The notes: generated from the letters alone by a model not told the origin. 64,000 nt of DNA from Streptococcus parasanguinis (GCA_905188195.1 CAJJKY010000009.1:1-64000), one strand, 5' to 3'. Positions 51,009-60,082 are shown, numbered from the stretch's first letter. Made by a program: numbers and translations.

Positions 51009-51125
51009 TTAATTTGAGTAAAAACCGGAAGGATTATAGTAAAATGTTGATGGAACCCAAAGAGTACCTATAGATGCTTTAGCCCAAACACCAGGGCCAG
51101 CATTTCTAAAAAGCTTCCCCACCAC
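51009..51125 (-). CDS. Lactococcin-972-like mini peptide (leaderless or truncated bacteriocin gene)
   Basis: This 38-codon ORF starts with GTG six bases after AAAGGGG and encodes a peptide containing NAGPGVWAKASIG and STFYYNPSGFYSN. These match the C-terminal third of lactococcin 972 (the AGVWAKATVG and ASFYYNFW segments). No leader peptide and none of the N-terminal two thirds of the usual mature protein precedes it: a stop lies in frame just upstream, and the promoter begins within 30 bases. The transporter genes of the same family follow. It is therefore either a deletion remnant whose promoter survived or a short form; the promoter and ribosome site are intact. The gap 50861-51320 otherwise holds only the promoter, operator and terminators listed. 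Confidence 0.6.
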   Translation of the reverse strand: MVGKLFRNAGPGVWAKASIGTLWVPSTFYYNPSGFYSN

Positions 51126-51146
51126 TTGTAACCCCTTTCATTTTAC

Positions 51147-51181
51147 AAGTGAATTGTATCACTTTAAGCATTCATTGTCAA
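51147..51181 (-). promoter_or_regulatory. Consensus promoter with palindrome around the -10, bacteriocin peptide gene
   Basis: On the minus strand there is TTGACA (51176-51181), a 17-base spacer and TACAAT (51153-51158). The -10 hexamer is framed exactly by inverted arms AAGTGA and TCACTT (51147-51164), an obvious operator candidate for the adjacent regulator. Confidence 0.75.
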
Positions 51182-51254
51182 TAGTTATTATTATTTTTTT
51201 GTTATTTTTTAAAGTTATATACTATAGTTATTTCTTCACATGATAATTATATCT

Positions 51255-51279
51255 AAAAAAACCTCGCCTTTAGGCGAGG
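51255..51279 (-). terminator. Terminator of the PlcR-like regulator gene
   Basis: CCTCGCC-TAAA-GGCGAGG on the minus strand is followed by TTTTTTT. It isolates the regulator transcript from the bacteriocin promoter. Confidence 0.9.
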
Positions 51280-51320
51280 CCGTAGATAAATACATAAACA
51301 ATTGTATTGCAACCACATTA

Positions 51321-52190
51321 TTAAATTAAGTTATTTTTTATATAGTTTTCTATAGTGAGTGCCATTTTCTCATTTCCAGATAAACTATACAACGTCTCAG
51401 ATAATTTAAAATATTTTTTCACTTCGTCTTTTTTTGCAAACCCTTCACTTACGTTACCTAATAAACAGAATAAGTCCGGTAATAAATAAAAGTGATTAAA
51501 TTTTTTACAAATATCGATTGTTTTCAAAATTTCAGAAATTGCTTCTTTGATTTGATTATCTATCCATAAATATCGACAGTAATTATAACGCACTTTAACT
51601 AATAATTCGAAATTCTCCATTATTGATATATTAGATTTTTCGAGTGGGATTATGATTTTTTGATACATTTCACCACTTATTTTTTCATTTTCTAAATCTA
51701 TATAAGAATAGAAATTAAGAAGACTGTTTAGAAACATAAAATAATCTCTATCTGATTCTGACATTTTATTTAATAATGTTTCTAACTTCTTTATAGCCTC
51801 CGTTTTTTTATTATCACAATGAAAAAGAATAATTGATTCTATCCATGAAAGGTATGATTGATCATACAACGGAAGTTTATGTTTTTTTTCTTTTTCTAGA
51901 TCATATAAGTACTTTAGAGAGAAATAATCTCTTTGATTTAATAATTTTTTTGATAAATCTATAAAATTTCCAAGCATTGAAGTATCCGCTAAAATATTCT
52001 CATCAAAAAAATATTCCATAGGTACGTTAAGTTTCTGAGCTAATTTATAAAGAATATCAGATCCAGGATTATACTTTCCTTTTTCTATTCGACTTATTTG
52101 TCCCTGTTTACAGATTCCCTCAGCTAATTCTGATTGAGACAACTTCAATTCTAATCTTCTACTTCGCAATCTACTTGCTAATAATGTCAT
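51321..52190 (-). CDS. XRE regulator with TPR-like C-terminal domain (PlcR/TprA-like)
   Basis: This 289-residue protein has an N-terminal XRE helix-turn-helix (SQSELAEGICKQGQISRIEKG, then LAQKLNVPMEYFFDE) and a helical C-terminal part of about 220 residues without enzymatic motifs. The layout and N-terminal sequence match PlcR/TprA/PrgX-type regulators whose TPR domain binds a short signalling peptide. It lies upstream of the bacteriocin genes and is the likely controller. No convincing Phr/SHP-type peptide ORF was found beside it. A consensus ribosome site, AGGAGGTGG, precedes the ATG. Confidence 0.83.
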   Translation of the reverse strand: MTLLASRLRSRRLELKLSQSELAEGICKQGQISRIEKGKYNPGSDILYKLAQKLNVPMEYFFDENILADTSMLGNFIDLSKKLLNQRDYFSLKYLYDLEKEKKHKLPLYDQSYLSWIESIILFHCDNKKTEAIKKLETLLNKMSESDRDYFMFLNSLLNFYSYIDLENEKISGEMYQKIIIPLEKSNISIMENFELLVKVRYNYCRYLWIDNQIKEAISEILKTIDICKKFNHFYLLPDLFCLLGNVSEGFAKKDEVKKYFKLSETLYSLSGNEKMALTIENYIKNNLI

Positions 52191-52223
52191 TTCCCACCTC
52201 CTGATCTATATTTACGCAGGTGT

Positions 52224-52251
52224 ATTTTATCATTATTTTAGATAATGTCAA
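52224..52251 (-). promoter_or_regulatory. Promoter of the PlcR-like regulator
   Basis: TTGACA, a 16-base spacer and TAAAAT lie on the minus strand about 35 bases before the regulator's ATG. Confidence 0.65.
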
Positions 52252-52425
52252 TAATATATATTTATTTATTGATATTTCTTATAAAAGTTGTTTGGTTCTT
52301 AAATAATTTTTACAATTGAATCTTTTAGACAATACTATTCTTACTTTGAAACAGCTATTTACAATATTTATCTTTGATATTATTAAAAATTCTAACAAAC
52401 CACAATTTATCATTTGAATAAATCC

Positions 52426-52896
52426 TTAAAATCTTAATTTTTCCCAATCATCGTCTGTCCGTTTGCGATAATAGAACTCAGACAAGTCCGGGTCTTCCAT
52501 CACTTCCAGCAGAGGAAGCATATCGTAGGACAAGTCCAACTTTTCTAATTGATCCTTCTCAACCCAAGAAACTTCTCCTTCATCAGACGATCTTAGCTGA
52601 CCTGTAAATTCTGTCGCTTTGTAACAAAAGACAATATAGCGGCCTCCCTCATCTGGCTCCCAGTCTTTAACTGCGACCAGTTTTGGATCTGCAATTGTCA
52701 GTCCTGTCTCTTCGTAGACTTCACGAATGACGGATTCTACTAGACTTTCTCCTTCTTCAATATGGCCTCCAGGAAAGGCATAACCAGACCATTTCTTGTA
52801 GCGCTCTGGTGACCGGTATTGGAGGACTACTTTATTCGTTGAAGTGTCTTCGATCAGACATAGATTTGTTAGAATAGTAGATGTTGCGCGTGACAT
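52426..52896 (-). CDS. NUDIX hydrolase (8-oxo-dGTP diphosphatase-like)
   Basis: This 156-residue NUDIX protein has the full box GGHIEEGESLVESVIREVYEETGL (Gx5Ex7REUxEExGU). Streptococcal proteins of this form are annotated as 8-oxo-dGTP or related nucleotide diphosphatases; the true substrate is not proven. The ATG at 52896, with GAAAGG upstream, is preferred over the frame opening at 52914. Confidence 0.88.
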   Translation of the reverse strand: MSRATSTILTNLCLIEDTSTNKVVLQYRSPERYKKWSGYAFPGGHIEEGESLVESVIREVYEETGLTIADPKLVAVKDWEPDEGGRYIVFCYKATEFTGQLRSSDEGEVSWVEKDQLEKLDLSYDMLPLLEVMEDPDLSEFYYRKRTDDDWEKLRF

Positions 52897-53186
52897 AGAA
52901 ACCTTTCTTCTCATTTTATTATTAATCCGTCTCTATCTTACCTTTTTTCATAATAAAGGGATTGAAACTCCTTTTTACAATGCTTTGATTTTTCGGCATG
53001 CTACCGTCCCTTAAAGGAAAACAACAGCAAAAGTTTAAAAAATACTTTCTATTGGTTGCCATTAACTGTATTAACCGGAACTTGTACATGCAAATAAGAT
53101 AGTTGAAAATAAGAAATGAGAATAAAATACCGTCTTCATTTCTACTTTTCCCAAATACTCTAGTACCAGATTCATAGCGAAAGGCA

Positions 53187-53615
53187 TTACAACTCCATGA
53201 TGAAAGGATTAACTAGCTTATGATACACAGATCTATAGACACTCCATGAGCCAATGCCATGTTCGTAAGAGCCGTGGTCGATAATCACGTAGTTCCCTTC
53301 CATTCTTGCGTTGTGATAAATTGGTGGGATTATTGTATTAGGCGACATAGATATTGACATGTTTAACATAAAACCAAAAAACAAAATCAAAATATAACTA
53401 AAAATCAATGAGAAAACATGACTCGATTCCGTTCCTCTCTTTTTATAAAAGTTGGTCCAAAAATGGCAAAATAATACGAAAACCAGAGAGTCAAACCATA
53501 AACTACAGAGAATCGGAATAAATGATAGACCAAAAACTACTAATAGTAATTCAAAGACGAAAAAAACTAGAGAGAATAAATAAAACTTTTTAAAACCATT
53601 TAACTTCTTAAGCAT
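53187..53615 (-). CDS. Hypothetical membrane protein
   Basis: This 142-residue protein has three hydrophobic segments in the first 90 residues and a polar C-terminal tail (IPPIYHNARMEGNYVIIDHGSY onwards) probably outside the cell. I do not recognise a family. The AAGGAG ribosome site precedes the ATG, and flanking gaps of 100-270 bases suggest it is transcribed alone. Confidence 0.6.
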   Translation of the reverse strand: MLKKLNGFKKFYLFSLVFFVFELLLVVFGLSFIPILCSLWFDSLVFVLFCHFWTNFYKKRGTESSHVFSLIFSYILILFFGFMLNMSISMSPNTIIPPIYHNARMEGNYVIIDHGSYEHGIGSWSVYRSVYHKLVNPFIMEL

Positions 53616-53795
53616 AGAGAAGGCTCCTTATTTAGAAATGCTATAACTAACCATATTATAAAGCTAATCCATAACTACGTCAATGTGCATTGAATGGATA
53701 CCTTCATTTGAGATTTTTTACTTCCTTTTCTACTGGGTTGCAAATCTCAAGGGACAAAAAACTACACATTCAGGCTTGACAGTAGAGTTCTTGCC

Positions 53796-54149
53796 TTAAA
53801 TAATGATCAATAAAATATGAACACCCAATCGTAACCAATGATCAACGAGAGTCGTATCCGGATCACTTTTTTTGCTATCCAAGTATAGGCTAAGAGAAAA
53901 CAAAAGCAAAGCAAGAGCAATAACCATTTTAAGCGATAGCATCATACCGCCAATAGCCAGAGCTGCTAGAAAGCCAAAAAATGGCAATGGGCTAAATAAA
54001 AATGACAATAAACTAAAATAGAGCATAAACAAAGATAGAATCAATAGGCCATAAACAATCAAATAAGTAAAAATAGAAACTCTTTGACCTTCTCTTTTCA
54101 TTTTTGAAATTGAAGAAATGACATAGATCATATAGATAAACAGCAGCAT
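53796..54149 (-). CDS. Hypothetical membrane protein
   Basis: This 117-residue protein has about four hydrophobic segments and a short charged loop (SKMKREGQR) and tail (DSKKSDPDTTLVDHW). It has no recognised family. The upstream ribosome site is weak, so the ATG 6 codons further in (MIYVISS) could be the start. Confidence 0.55.
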   Translation of the reverse strand: MLLFIYMIYVISSISKMKREGQRVSIFTYLIVYGLLILSLFMLYFSLLSFLFSPLPFFGFLAALAIGGMMLSLKMVIALALLLFSLSLYLDSKKSDPDTTLVDHWLRLGVHILLIII

Positions 54150-54252
54150 ATTGAACCATTCCTACATTTTATAGATGATATTGATAGTTTAACTGAATCC
54201 TATTCAAAACACAACCAAAGACACTAACTTATAAGAACAAACTGACGTTTCA

Positions 54253-54876
54253 TCAGAGTTTCTTCACTTCTGCTGCTACCTTTCGGAGATGCTGTTCCCG
54301 TATGCTAGCGGTGTTCACATCCCGGCCGACTTCTCCTAAAATGCAGACGCGCTTGGTTTTAATCCCACAGTGGTTCAAGACGGCATTCTTCAAGACAGAG
54401 ATGCCGTAACTATCTGGAATGTTTAGAGGACCTGAAAAGATCTTGTACCACCAAGTAGGCGCCATAGAGGTCGCATAAATACTGGCGGTTTTCCCTTTGA
54501 GCAACTTCTTGAATTGCTTGCCTCTCAGGTAATTCCAGATGAAGCTACCCTGATCATTGGCCGAGTAAGCAATCCCCGGTGTAAAGACCCGGTCGATCCA
54601 GCCCTTCATAAGGCTCGGCATACTACTCCACCAGATGGGATAAACAAAAATCAGGTGATCCGCCCACTGGATTAATTCTTGGGAACGAAGAATAAAAGGA
54701 TCTTCCTCCATTCGTTTTCGATAGCCATAACGTAAAACAGGATCAAAATCTTCTTCATTGAGACTAATAGTATTAATCTCATGACGGCTTGTGTCCAAAT
54801 TGCTTACAATGGTTTGAAAAATCGCTTGGCAGTAACTTTCCTTATCAGGGTGCCCATGGATGACTAAAATTTTCAT
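54253..54876 (-). CDS. NAD(P)H-dependent oxidoreductase, flavodoxin-like fold
   Basis: This 207-residue flavoprotein of the NQO1/MdaB/KefF type has LVIHGHPDKESYCQAI (FMN phosphate loop), YPIWWSSMPSLMKGWIDRVF and the ATSMAPTWWY segment. It probably reduces quinones or other electrophiles with NAD(P)H. It is monocistronic. Confidence 0.88.
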   Translation of the reverse strand: MKILVIHGHPDKESYCQAIFQTIVSNLDTSRHEINTISLNEEDFDPVLRYGYRKRMEEDPFILRSQELIQWADHLIFVYPIWWSSMPSLMKGWIDRVFTPGIAYSANDQGSFIWNYLRGKQFKKLLKGKTASIYATSMAPTWWYKIFSGPLNIPDSYGISVLKNAVLNHCGIKTKRVCILGEVGRDVNTASIREQHLRKVAAEVKKL

Positions 54877-54966
54877 TCGTCTTCTTCATCTCTTTGGTTT
54901 ATTCTATCTATTTTATTTTTTTACTTGATTAATTGATAATGGTTCAAAGATTGATAGATAGGTCCT

Positions 54967-55464
54967 TTAGGAATTTTTATTCGAAGAACACTTCATCCGC
55001 AATTCCTTAACAGGTTTTCCAAGTTCAAGTATTTTTTCTTGGCCATCAAAAGTAAAACCCATTTTTTGATAGAAAGCAATGGCTCGCTTATTATCTTTCA
55101 ATACCCATAAATAAATTTCAGAGAAATGATCGAGAACAGCAAATGCAGCATGCAATAACTGTTCACTCACACCTTTTCCATAGTAATCTTTTAAAACATA
55201 TAAGGCGATGATTTCACCAGCTTGAATGGCCTCATCACGAAAATTTCCATAGCTGATAAATCCAACGACCTTCTTTCCATCCATCGCAATCAAGGTATTT
55301 TCTGGATACTTTTGACTAAAGAAACGACATCTATCTAATGTCATCGTCTCCTGAAATTCCGCGGGTAAAAGATCGTCATAAGCCTCTCTCCACGTTTGCC
55401 AATGAACGAGAGATTTTCCTTCTATCTCTTCAGGAGTTTCCATTGTTTTAATGATAATCTTCAT
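54967..55464 (-). CDS. GNAT-family N-acetyltransferase
   Basis: This 165-residue GNAT protein has the acetyl-CoA motif ALYVLKDYYGKGVSEQLLHAA and the terminal KDNKRAIAFYQKMGF. The substrate is unknown. It is 14 bases downstream of uvrB and probably co-transcribed with it. Confidence 0.87.
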   Translation of the reverse strand: MKIIIKTMETPEEIEGKSLVHWQTWREAYDDLLPAEFQETMTLDRCRFFSQKYPENTLIAMDGKKVVGFISYGNFRDEAIQAGEIIALYVLKDYYGKGVSEQLLHAAFAVLDHFSEIYLWVLKDNKRAIAFYQKMGFTFDGQEKILELGKPVKELRMKCSSNKNS

Positions 55465-55478
55465 TCGCTTTATCCTAT

Positions 55479-57467
55479 CTAATCCAAAGCCTTGACTTCC
55501 AACATCATATCGCGGATTTGCGCTGCCAGCTCGAAATCAAGCACTTCGACTGCTTCTTGCATTTGACCTTGCAGTTTCTTGACTAGTTCCTTGCGCTCTT
55601 GGCGGTTGAGACTGGTAATATCCACTTCCTTGTCCTCTTCCTTGGCCACCGCCTTGGTAACAGAGATCAGGTCACGGATTTCCTTCTTGATGGTTTGTGG
55701 AACAATGCCATGTTCTTCATTATAAGCCATCTGGATTTTCCGACGGCGAGCTGTTTCATCAATGGCTTTTTGCATAGACTGGGTCATGGTGTCCGCATAC
55801 ATGATGACGTGACCCTCACTATTACGGGCTGCACGACCGATGGTTTGAATCAATCCGCGTTCATTACGGAGGAAACCTTCCTTATCCGCATCGAGGATGG
55901 CAACTAGACTCACTTCCGGTACGTCAATCCCTTCCCGAAGGAGGTTGATTCCGACCAAGACATCAAAGACGCCCAAACGCAAATCACGAATAATCTCCGT
56001 CCGCTCCAAGGTCTTAATATCCGAGTGCATGTATTTGACCTTGACCCCCATTTCTTTGAAGTAGTCGGTCAAGTCCTCTGCCATCTTCTTGGTCAGGGTG
56101 GTAACAAAGGTCCGCTCTCCACGTTCTACACGCACATTGATTTCACCCAAGAGATCGTCCATTTGTCCCATGGTCGGACGCACTTCCACCTCGGGATCGA
56201 GTAGACCTGTCGGACGAATGATCTGCTCGATGACGGTATCGGTTTGTTCCATCTCATAATCACCCGGTGTCGCAGACACATAGACGATCTGATGAACATG
56301 GCTTTCAAACTCCTCACGACGGAGCGGTCGGTTGTCCAAGGCAGACGGCAAACGGAAGCCATAGTTGACCAGCATTTCCTTGCGCGAGCGGTCTCCATTG
56401 TACATGCCCTTGATCTGTCCCATAGTCATGTGGCTTTCATCGATCATGATGAGGAAATCTTCTGGGAAGAAGTCAAGGAGAGTGTAAGGAGGCTCTCCTT
56501 CACTCCGGCCATCCATGTGACGAGAGTAGTTTTCGACGCCATTGGTGTAGCCCATCTCCCGTAGCATTTCAATATCGTACTCAGTACGTTGTTTTAGACG
56601 TTGAGCTTCCAGGAGCTTGCCTTCTTTTTCAAAGACCTTCAACTGCTCCTCAAGTTCCGCTTGAATCTTGGCAATGGCCACTTCCATATGGTCATCATTG
56701 GTCACGAAGTGAGTGGCTGGGAAAATGGCTAAGTGGTCCACATCTCCTAGAACTTGGCCTGTCAAAGCTTCAATCTCCCGAATCCGCTCAATCTCGTCCC
56801 CGAAAAACTCAACACGGAAGGCATGTTCATCACGCGAAGCTGGGAAAATCTCCACCACGTCCCCACGAACACGGAATTTCCCCCGTTGAAAGTCAATGTC
56901 ATTGCGCTCAAACTGGATGTCCACCAGGTCATTGAGCAGCTTATCACGAGAAATCTCCAGACCTGGACGCAAGCTGACTACGCTATCGGCATATTCCTTA
57001 GGCGAACCTAAACCATAGATACAAGAAACAGAAGCCACAACGATCACATCATTGCGCTCCAACAAAGCTGATGTTGCGGAGTGACGAAGTTTATCAATCT
57101 CATCATTGACCGAGCTATCTTTTTCGATATAGGTGTCGCTCGATGGCACATAGGCTTCTGGCTGGTAGTAATCATAGTAGGAAACAAAATACTCGACCGC
57201 ATTTTCAGGGAAAAATTCCTTGAACTCCCCATAAAGTTGGCCTGCTAGGGTTTTATTGTGGGCGATAACCAGGGTCGGTTTATTGACTTGGGCAATAACC
57301 TGGCTCATAGTATAGGTCTTCCCCGTACCAGTCGCTCCCATCAGGATTTGCGCCTTCTCACCACCCTCGATGTTATCAACCAACTTTTCAATGGCCTGCG
57401 GTTGATCCCCAGACGGTTGGTATTTCGATACTAGTTTAAATTTGTTATCTGTTACTCGATTAATCAT
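55479..57467 (-). CDS. uvrB: Excinuclease ABC subunit UvrB
   Basis: This 662-residue helicase-like damage-recognition subunit has Walker A GATGTGKTYT (about 42), the beta-hairpin YYDYYQPEAYVPSSDTYIEK (about 97-116), motif II MIDESH, the helicase motifs SATPGDYE and GRAARN, and a C-terminal UVR domain (LQGQMQEAVEVLDFELAAQIRD). Length is normal. An extended -10 (TGGTAAAAT) lies upstream. Confidence 0.98.
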   Translation of the reverse strand: MINRVTDNKFKLVSKYQPSGDQPQAIEKLVDNIEGGEKAQILMGATGTGKTYTMSQVIAQVNKPTLVIAHNKTLAGQLYGEFKEFFPENAVEYFVSYYDYYQPEAYVPSSDTYIEKDSSVNDEIDKLRHSATSALLERNDVIVVASVSCIYGLGSPKEYADSVVSLRPGLEISRDKLLNDLVDIQFERNDIDFQRGKFRVRGDVVEIFPASRDEHAFRVEFFGDEIERIREIEALTGQVLGDVDHLAIFPATHFVTNDDHMEVAIAKIQAELEEQLKVFEKEGKLLEAQRLKQRTEYDIEMLREMGYTNGVENYSRHMDGRSEGEPPYTLLDFFPEDFLIMIDESHMTMGQIKGMYNGDRSRKEMLVNYGFRLPSALDNRPLRREEFESHVHQIVYVSATPGDYEMEQTDTVIEQIIRPTGLLDPEVEVRPTMGQMDDLLGEINVRVERGERTFVTTLTKKMAEDLTDYFKEMGVKVKYMHSDIKTLERTEIIRDLRLGVFDVLVGINLLREGIDVPEVSLVAILDADKEGFLRNERGLIQTIGRAARNSEGHVIMYADTMTQSMQKAIDETARRRKIQMAYNEEHGIVPQTIKKEIRDLISVTKAVAKEEDKEVDITSLNRQERKELVKKLQGQMQEAVEVLDFELAAQIRDMMLEVKALD

Positions 57468-57595
57468 CTCTTTAACCTCACATATATAGACCTTATTTTA
57501 CCATAAATCACTAGAATTCTCTGAGATGAGGAATGAAAGGGAAAACAACATATTACAAAATAATTAATTGGACACGCATTAGAGTGAAAACTAAA

Positions 57596-57626
57596 CAAGA
57601 CTCTCGCAATTACTTCGAAAGTCTTG
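57596..57626 (-). terminator. Probable terminator of the ABC exporter operon
   Basis: CAAGACTCTCG pairs with CGAAAGTCTTG with one mismatch; on the minus strand TTTAGTTTTC follows. It lies about 100 bases beyond the last permease gene. Confidence 0.55.
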
Positions 57627-57729
57627 TCTTTTATTCTAAAACAATGCAATACGTAATAAACATCAGTGTCCATGATATACAAAATTAGCAAGGTTTGCTC
57701 ATCGGTATCATTTTTACGAAATCAATTTA

Positions 57730-58419
57730 CTACTTAACTTCTTGGTTCCTTACCAAGAGGTAGAGAGTTGCTCCAAGTGAGCATACAAGTCCGATAACGT
57801 ACGTACAGAGTTGCAAAGAGGAAACTCTCCCTAATATTGTTTCCGCAATAATATTATAAAAAAGATAACTAGTCAATGGTTCCACTACTCTTTCTATGAA
57901 TGGTTGTACCAAAATAGGAAATAGTAGCAAAATAGCTAAACTCCCCATTGGACTTTTGAAAAAATAACTTAAGAAGTAAGAAATCAAAAAGTATTGGATG
58001 GAGCCAATCAAATAGAAACTGAAAATTTCTAAACTGACACCATTTTTGCTACTAAAAAAATGAAACCATATAAGCAGTACAATGAAATTTAAGGTTGATT
58101 GGAGTAGTACATCACATAACTCTACGAATAGGATCCGAATTGAACTTAAGATCCTTTTTCCACTTACCAAATAAACTAGTTTTGTTTCGTGTGATTGTAA
58201 CTCAACAAATGCATTAACACACCCAATACTAACAGAGAGCATTGATGCAAATACAAGAGCTTGCTTTATAGATAATTGTACAACAGTATCATTGATTGCT
58301 ACTGGTAAAACGCCTAAGAGACACACAAAACCTATAAAAAGTGACTGTATAGCTATCTGGTATTTTACGGGTTTTAAACTATATTTTTTGACAATAAGAC
58401 TAAAAAATATTCTTGCCAT
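57730..58419 (-). CDS. ABC-2 permease subunit, peptide-defence type
   Basis: This 229-residue protein has six hydrophobic segments and no soluble domain, as in the small permeases of lantibiotic-protection (LanE/LanG-like) exporters. It overlaps the preceding permease gene by 20 bases. Together with the neighbouring permease, ATPase and divergent two-component system it forms a module that in streptococci usually senses and expels cell-envelope-active peptides. That role is inferred from context. Confidence 0.75.
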   Translation of the reverse strand: MARIFFSLIVKKYSLKPVKYQIAIQSLFIGFVCLLGVLPVAINDTVVQLSIKQALVFASMLSVSIGCVNAFVELQSHETKLVYLVSGKRILSSIRILFVELCDVLLQSTLNFIVLLIWFHFFSSKNGVSLEIFSFYLIGSIQYFLISYFLSYFFKSPMGSLAILLLFPILVQPFIERVVEPLTSYLFYNIIAETILGRVSSLQLCTYVIGLVCSLGATLYLLVRNQEVK

Positions 58420-59212
58420 TCTTCCTCCTCATTCGAATCGTTTCTACAAGCATTATGAATACCAAGAACAAGATCCCTTCAACTACTAAAAGTGTAAATC
58501 CATACAATTGGCTCGTTTGAGTCCCTTCAATTCGGCCAAAAGCAAATGACTTTGCTCCAATCAAAGGCAAGAGATTTTCTATTTTAGAAGAAATTCCTCT
58601 TAGAATACCTGATAAAGTGATTACCAATAACAAAACGTCTGCAATTAATGAAGTCATTGATTTTTTCGTTACTATTACGAAAAGTAAAGCTAATAAAGTA
58701 AGAACGATTGCAAATATCATAACTCTTACCGTGACATCTAAGAACAATGTAAATTCTAAATAATTCTTTAAAGTAGAATCTAGAAAAATGAGTAAGATAA
58801 TAGCATTTACTATAGATAATACTAAAGTAGAAAGTATCGATAAAACAACCGAACTTGCAATAAACCCAGTAAGACGAACTTTCCAGTTTGGGATCAATAA
58901 CTGAGTAAAATTATCATCACCAAATTGGTAATGAGTTGAATAAACAAGTGAAACCAAGATGGGTAAGAAAATAACACTTGCTTGGTAGGGTGAAGATAAG
59001 AGAGCATCCCTGACTGTATAGACTGGATTCGATGATAACATAGACGGATCAAGGTTAACTGCTTGGCCATTTCCTTCCACTAAAGCATTTATCACCTGGA
59101 TATTTTGAATTGAAAAAAATATGCTGACTCCTAAAATAAGAAAAAAAGTAATTTTAAAAGTAGGTAAACTACTATATTTATAAAGGTCACTAAAAAAGTA
59201 ACGCTTCAACAT
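58400..59212 (-). CDS. ABC-2 permease subunit, peptide-defence type
   Basis: This 270-residue membrane protein has six hydrophobic segments and a larger loop between the first two (NALVEGNGQAVNLDPSM). It follows the ATPase gene by one base. The ATG at 59212 with GAAGG upstream is chosen; the frame runs open into the ATPase gene to 59269. It is the second permease of the pair. Confidence 0.77.
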   Translation of the reverse strand: MLKRYFFSDLYKYSSLPTFKITFFLILGVSIFFSIQNIQVINALVEGNGQAVNLDPSMLSSNPVYTVRDALLSSPYQASVIFLPILVSLVYSTHYQFGDDNFTQLLIPNWKVRLTGFIASSVVLSILSTLVLSIVNAIILLIFLDSTLKNYLEFTLFLDVTVRVMIFAIVLTLLALLFVIVTKKSMTSLIADVLLLVITLSGILRGISSKIENLLPLIGAKSFAFGRIEGTQTSQLYGFTLLVVEGILFLVFIMLVETIRMRRKNGKNIF

Positions 59213-59213
59213 A

Positions 59214-59924
59214 CTATTCACCTTCTTTCCCTTCGAGCGCCTTAAAATATGCTTCCTCAAAAGATCCAAACTGTTTCAAAATATCTTTTGTAGGAGCATC
59301 AATAACAATTTTCCCATTAGAAATACCAACCAGATGATCTACAGTTAATTCTAACTCACTCATATAATGACTTGTCATTAATACAGTTTTACCTTCATTG
59401 ACAAAAGACTGCAAAAAATTGCGTACCCAGCGTATTCCTTCTGGATCTAGTCCATTGATTGGTTCATCTAAAATTAAGATGTCAGGATTTGCTAATAAGG
59501 CTGTTGCTAAACCAAGACGTTGCTTCATTCCTAATGAATAGTCTTTTACTTTTTTATTTTTAGCTTCACTTAACCCCACCAACTCTAAACATTCGTTGCA
59601 CCTATTTTTGTCAACGCCACAAGCCAAGCCAATCCACCGAAGATGCTGAAATCCGGTTCTTGTTGGATAAGGTTGACAACTATCGAGGAATGATCCAACA
59701 ATACAAAAAGGATTATCCCCCAATTGAGAGTATTTTTTGCCATCGATCAAAGCCATTCCCATTTGACTATTTTCTAAACCAAGTAAAATTTTAATTAAAG
59801 TTGATTTTCCAGATCCATTCGGTCCAATCAATCCGGTAATCTCACCTTTCTTGGCTTTGAAAGACACGTTTTGAAGGACAATTTTATTATTATATTCCTT
59901 ATGTAGCTTTTGAATTGTTATCAT
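59214..59924 (-). CDS. ABC transporter ATP-binding protein, lantibiotic-protection-like
   Basis: This 236-residue ATPase has Walker A GPNGSGKST, Q-loop and signature YSLGMKQRLGLA, Walker B ILILDEPINGLDPEG, and the H-loop TSHYMSE. It heads the exporter operon, divergent from the response-regulator gene with 158 bases between. Confidence 0.9.
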   Translation of the reverse strand: MITIQKLHKEYNNKIVLQNVSFKAKKGEITGLIGPNGSGKSTLIKILLGLENSQMGMALIDGKKYSQLGDNPFCIVGSFLDSCQPYPTRTGFQHLRWIGLACGVDKNRCNECLELVGLSEAKNKKVKDYSLGMKQRLGLATALLANPDILILDEPINGLDPEGIRWVRNFLQSFVNEGKTVLMTSHYMSELELTVDHLVGISNGKIVIDAPTKDILKQFGSFEEAYFKALEGKEGE

Positions 59925-59984
59925 TCATTCTTTTTCCTTTCTGACTTTTAGTGAAAATCCATCTTCACTTGGAGCAAGTATAAC

Positions 59985-60059
59985 AGGAGAAAATCAGGAA
60001 ATTCTCAGAATAATTATTTTTTTCATTTTCAACAAATTACATTCTAGATTTGCTATAAT
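59985..60059. promoter_or_regulatory. Divergent promoter region between the exporter and two-component genes
   Basis: For the plus-strand regulator, TGCTATAAT (-10 at 60054-60059) is a good extended -10. For the minus-strand exporter, TGTTATACT lies just below 59990. Above it, two CTGA motifs 11 bases apart (one helical turn) are seen on the minus strand (59994-60008), a possible direct-repeat site for the response regulator. Confidence 0.5.
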
Positions 60060-60082
60060 ATGCTCATATAATTGGAGGAACT

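Noticed and set aside
51105..51141. An ATG-started minus-strand reading (MKGVTSGGEAF then stop) in front of the bacteriocin-like peptide, considered as the start of the bacteriocin gene.
   Set aside because: It begins only a few bases after the expected transcription start with no ribosome site and stops after 11 codons in another frame; the GTG start downstream is better placed.
52279..52413. A 44-codon minus-strand ORF just after the NUDIX gene, with AAGGA nearby, considered as a signalling-peptide gene for the PlcR-like regulator.
   Set aside because: The translation has no secretion signal or typical Phr/SHP pattern, the region is very AT-rich, and the ribosome site is part of the end of the NUDIX gene; likely chance.
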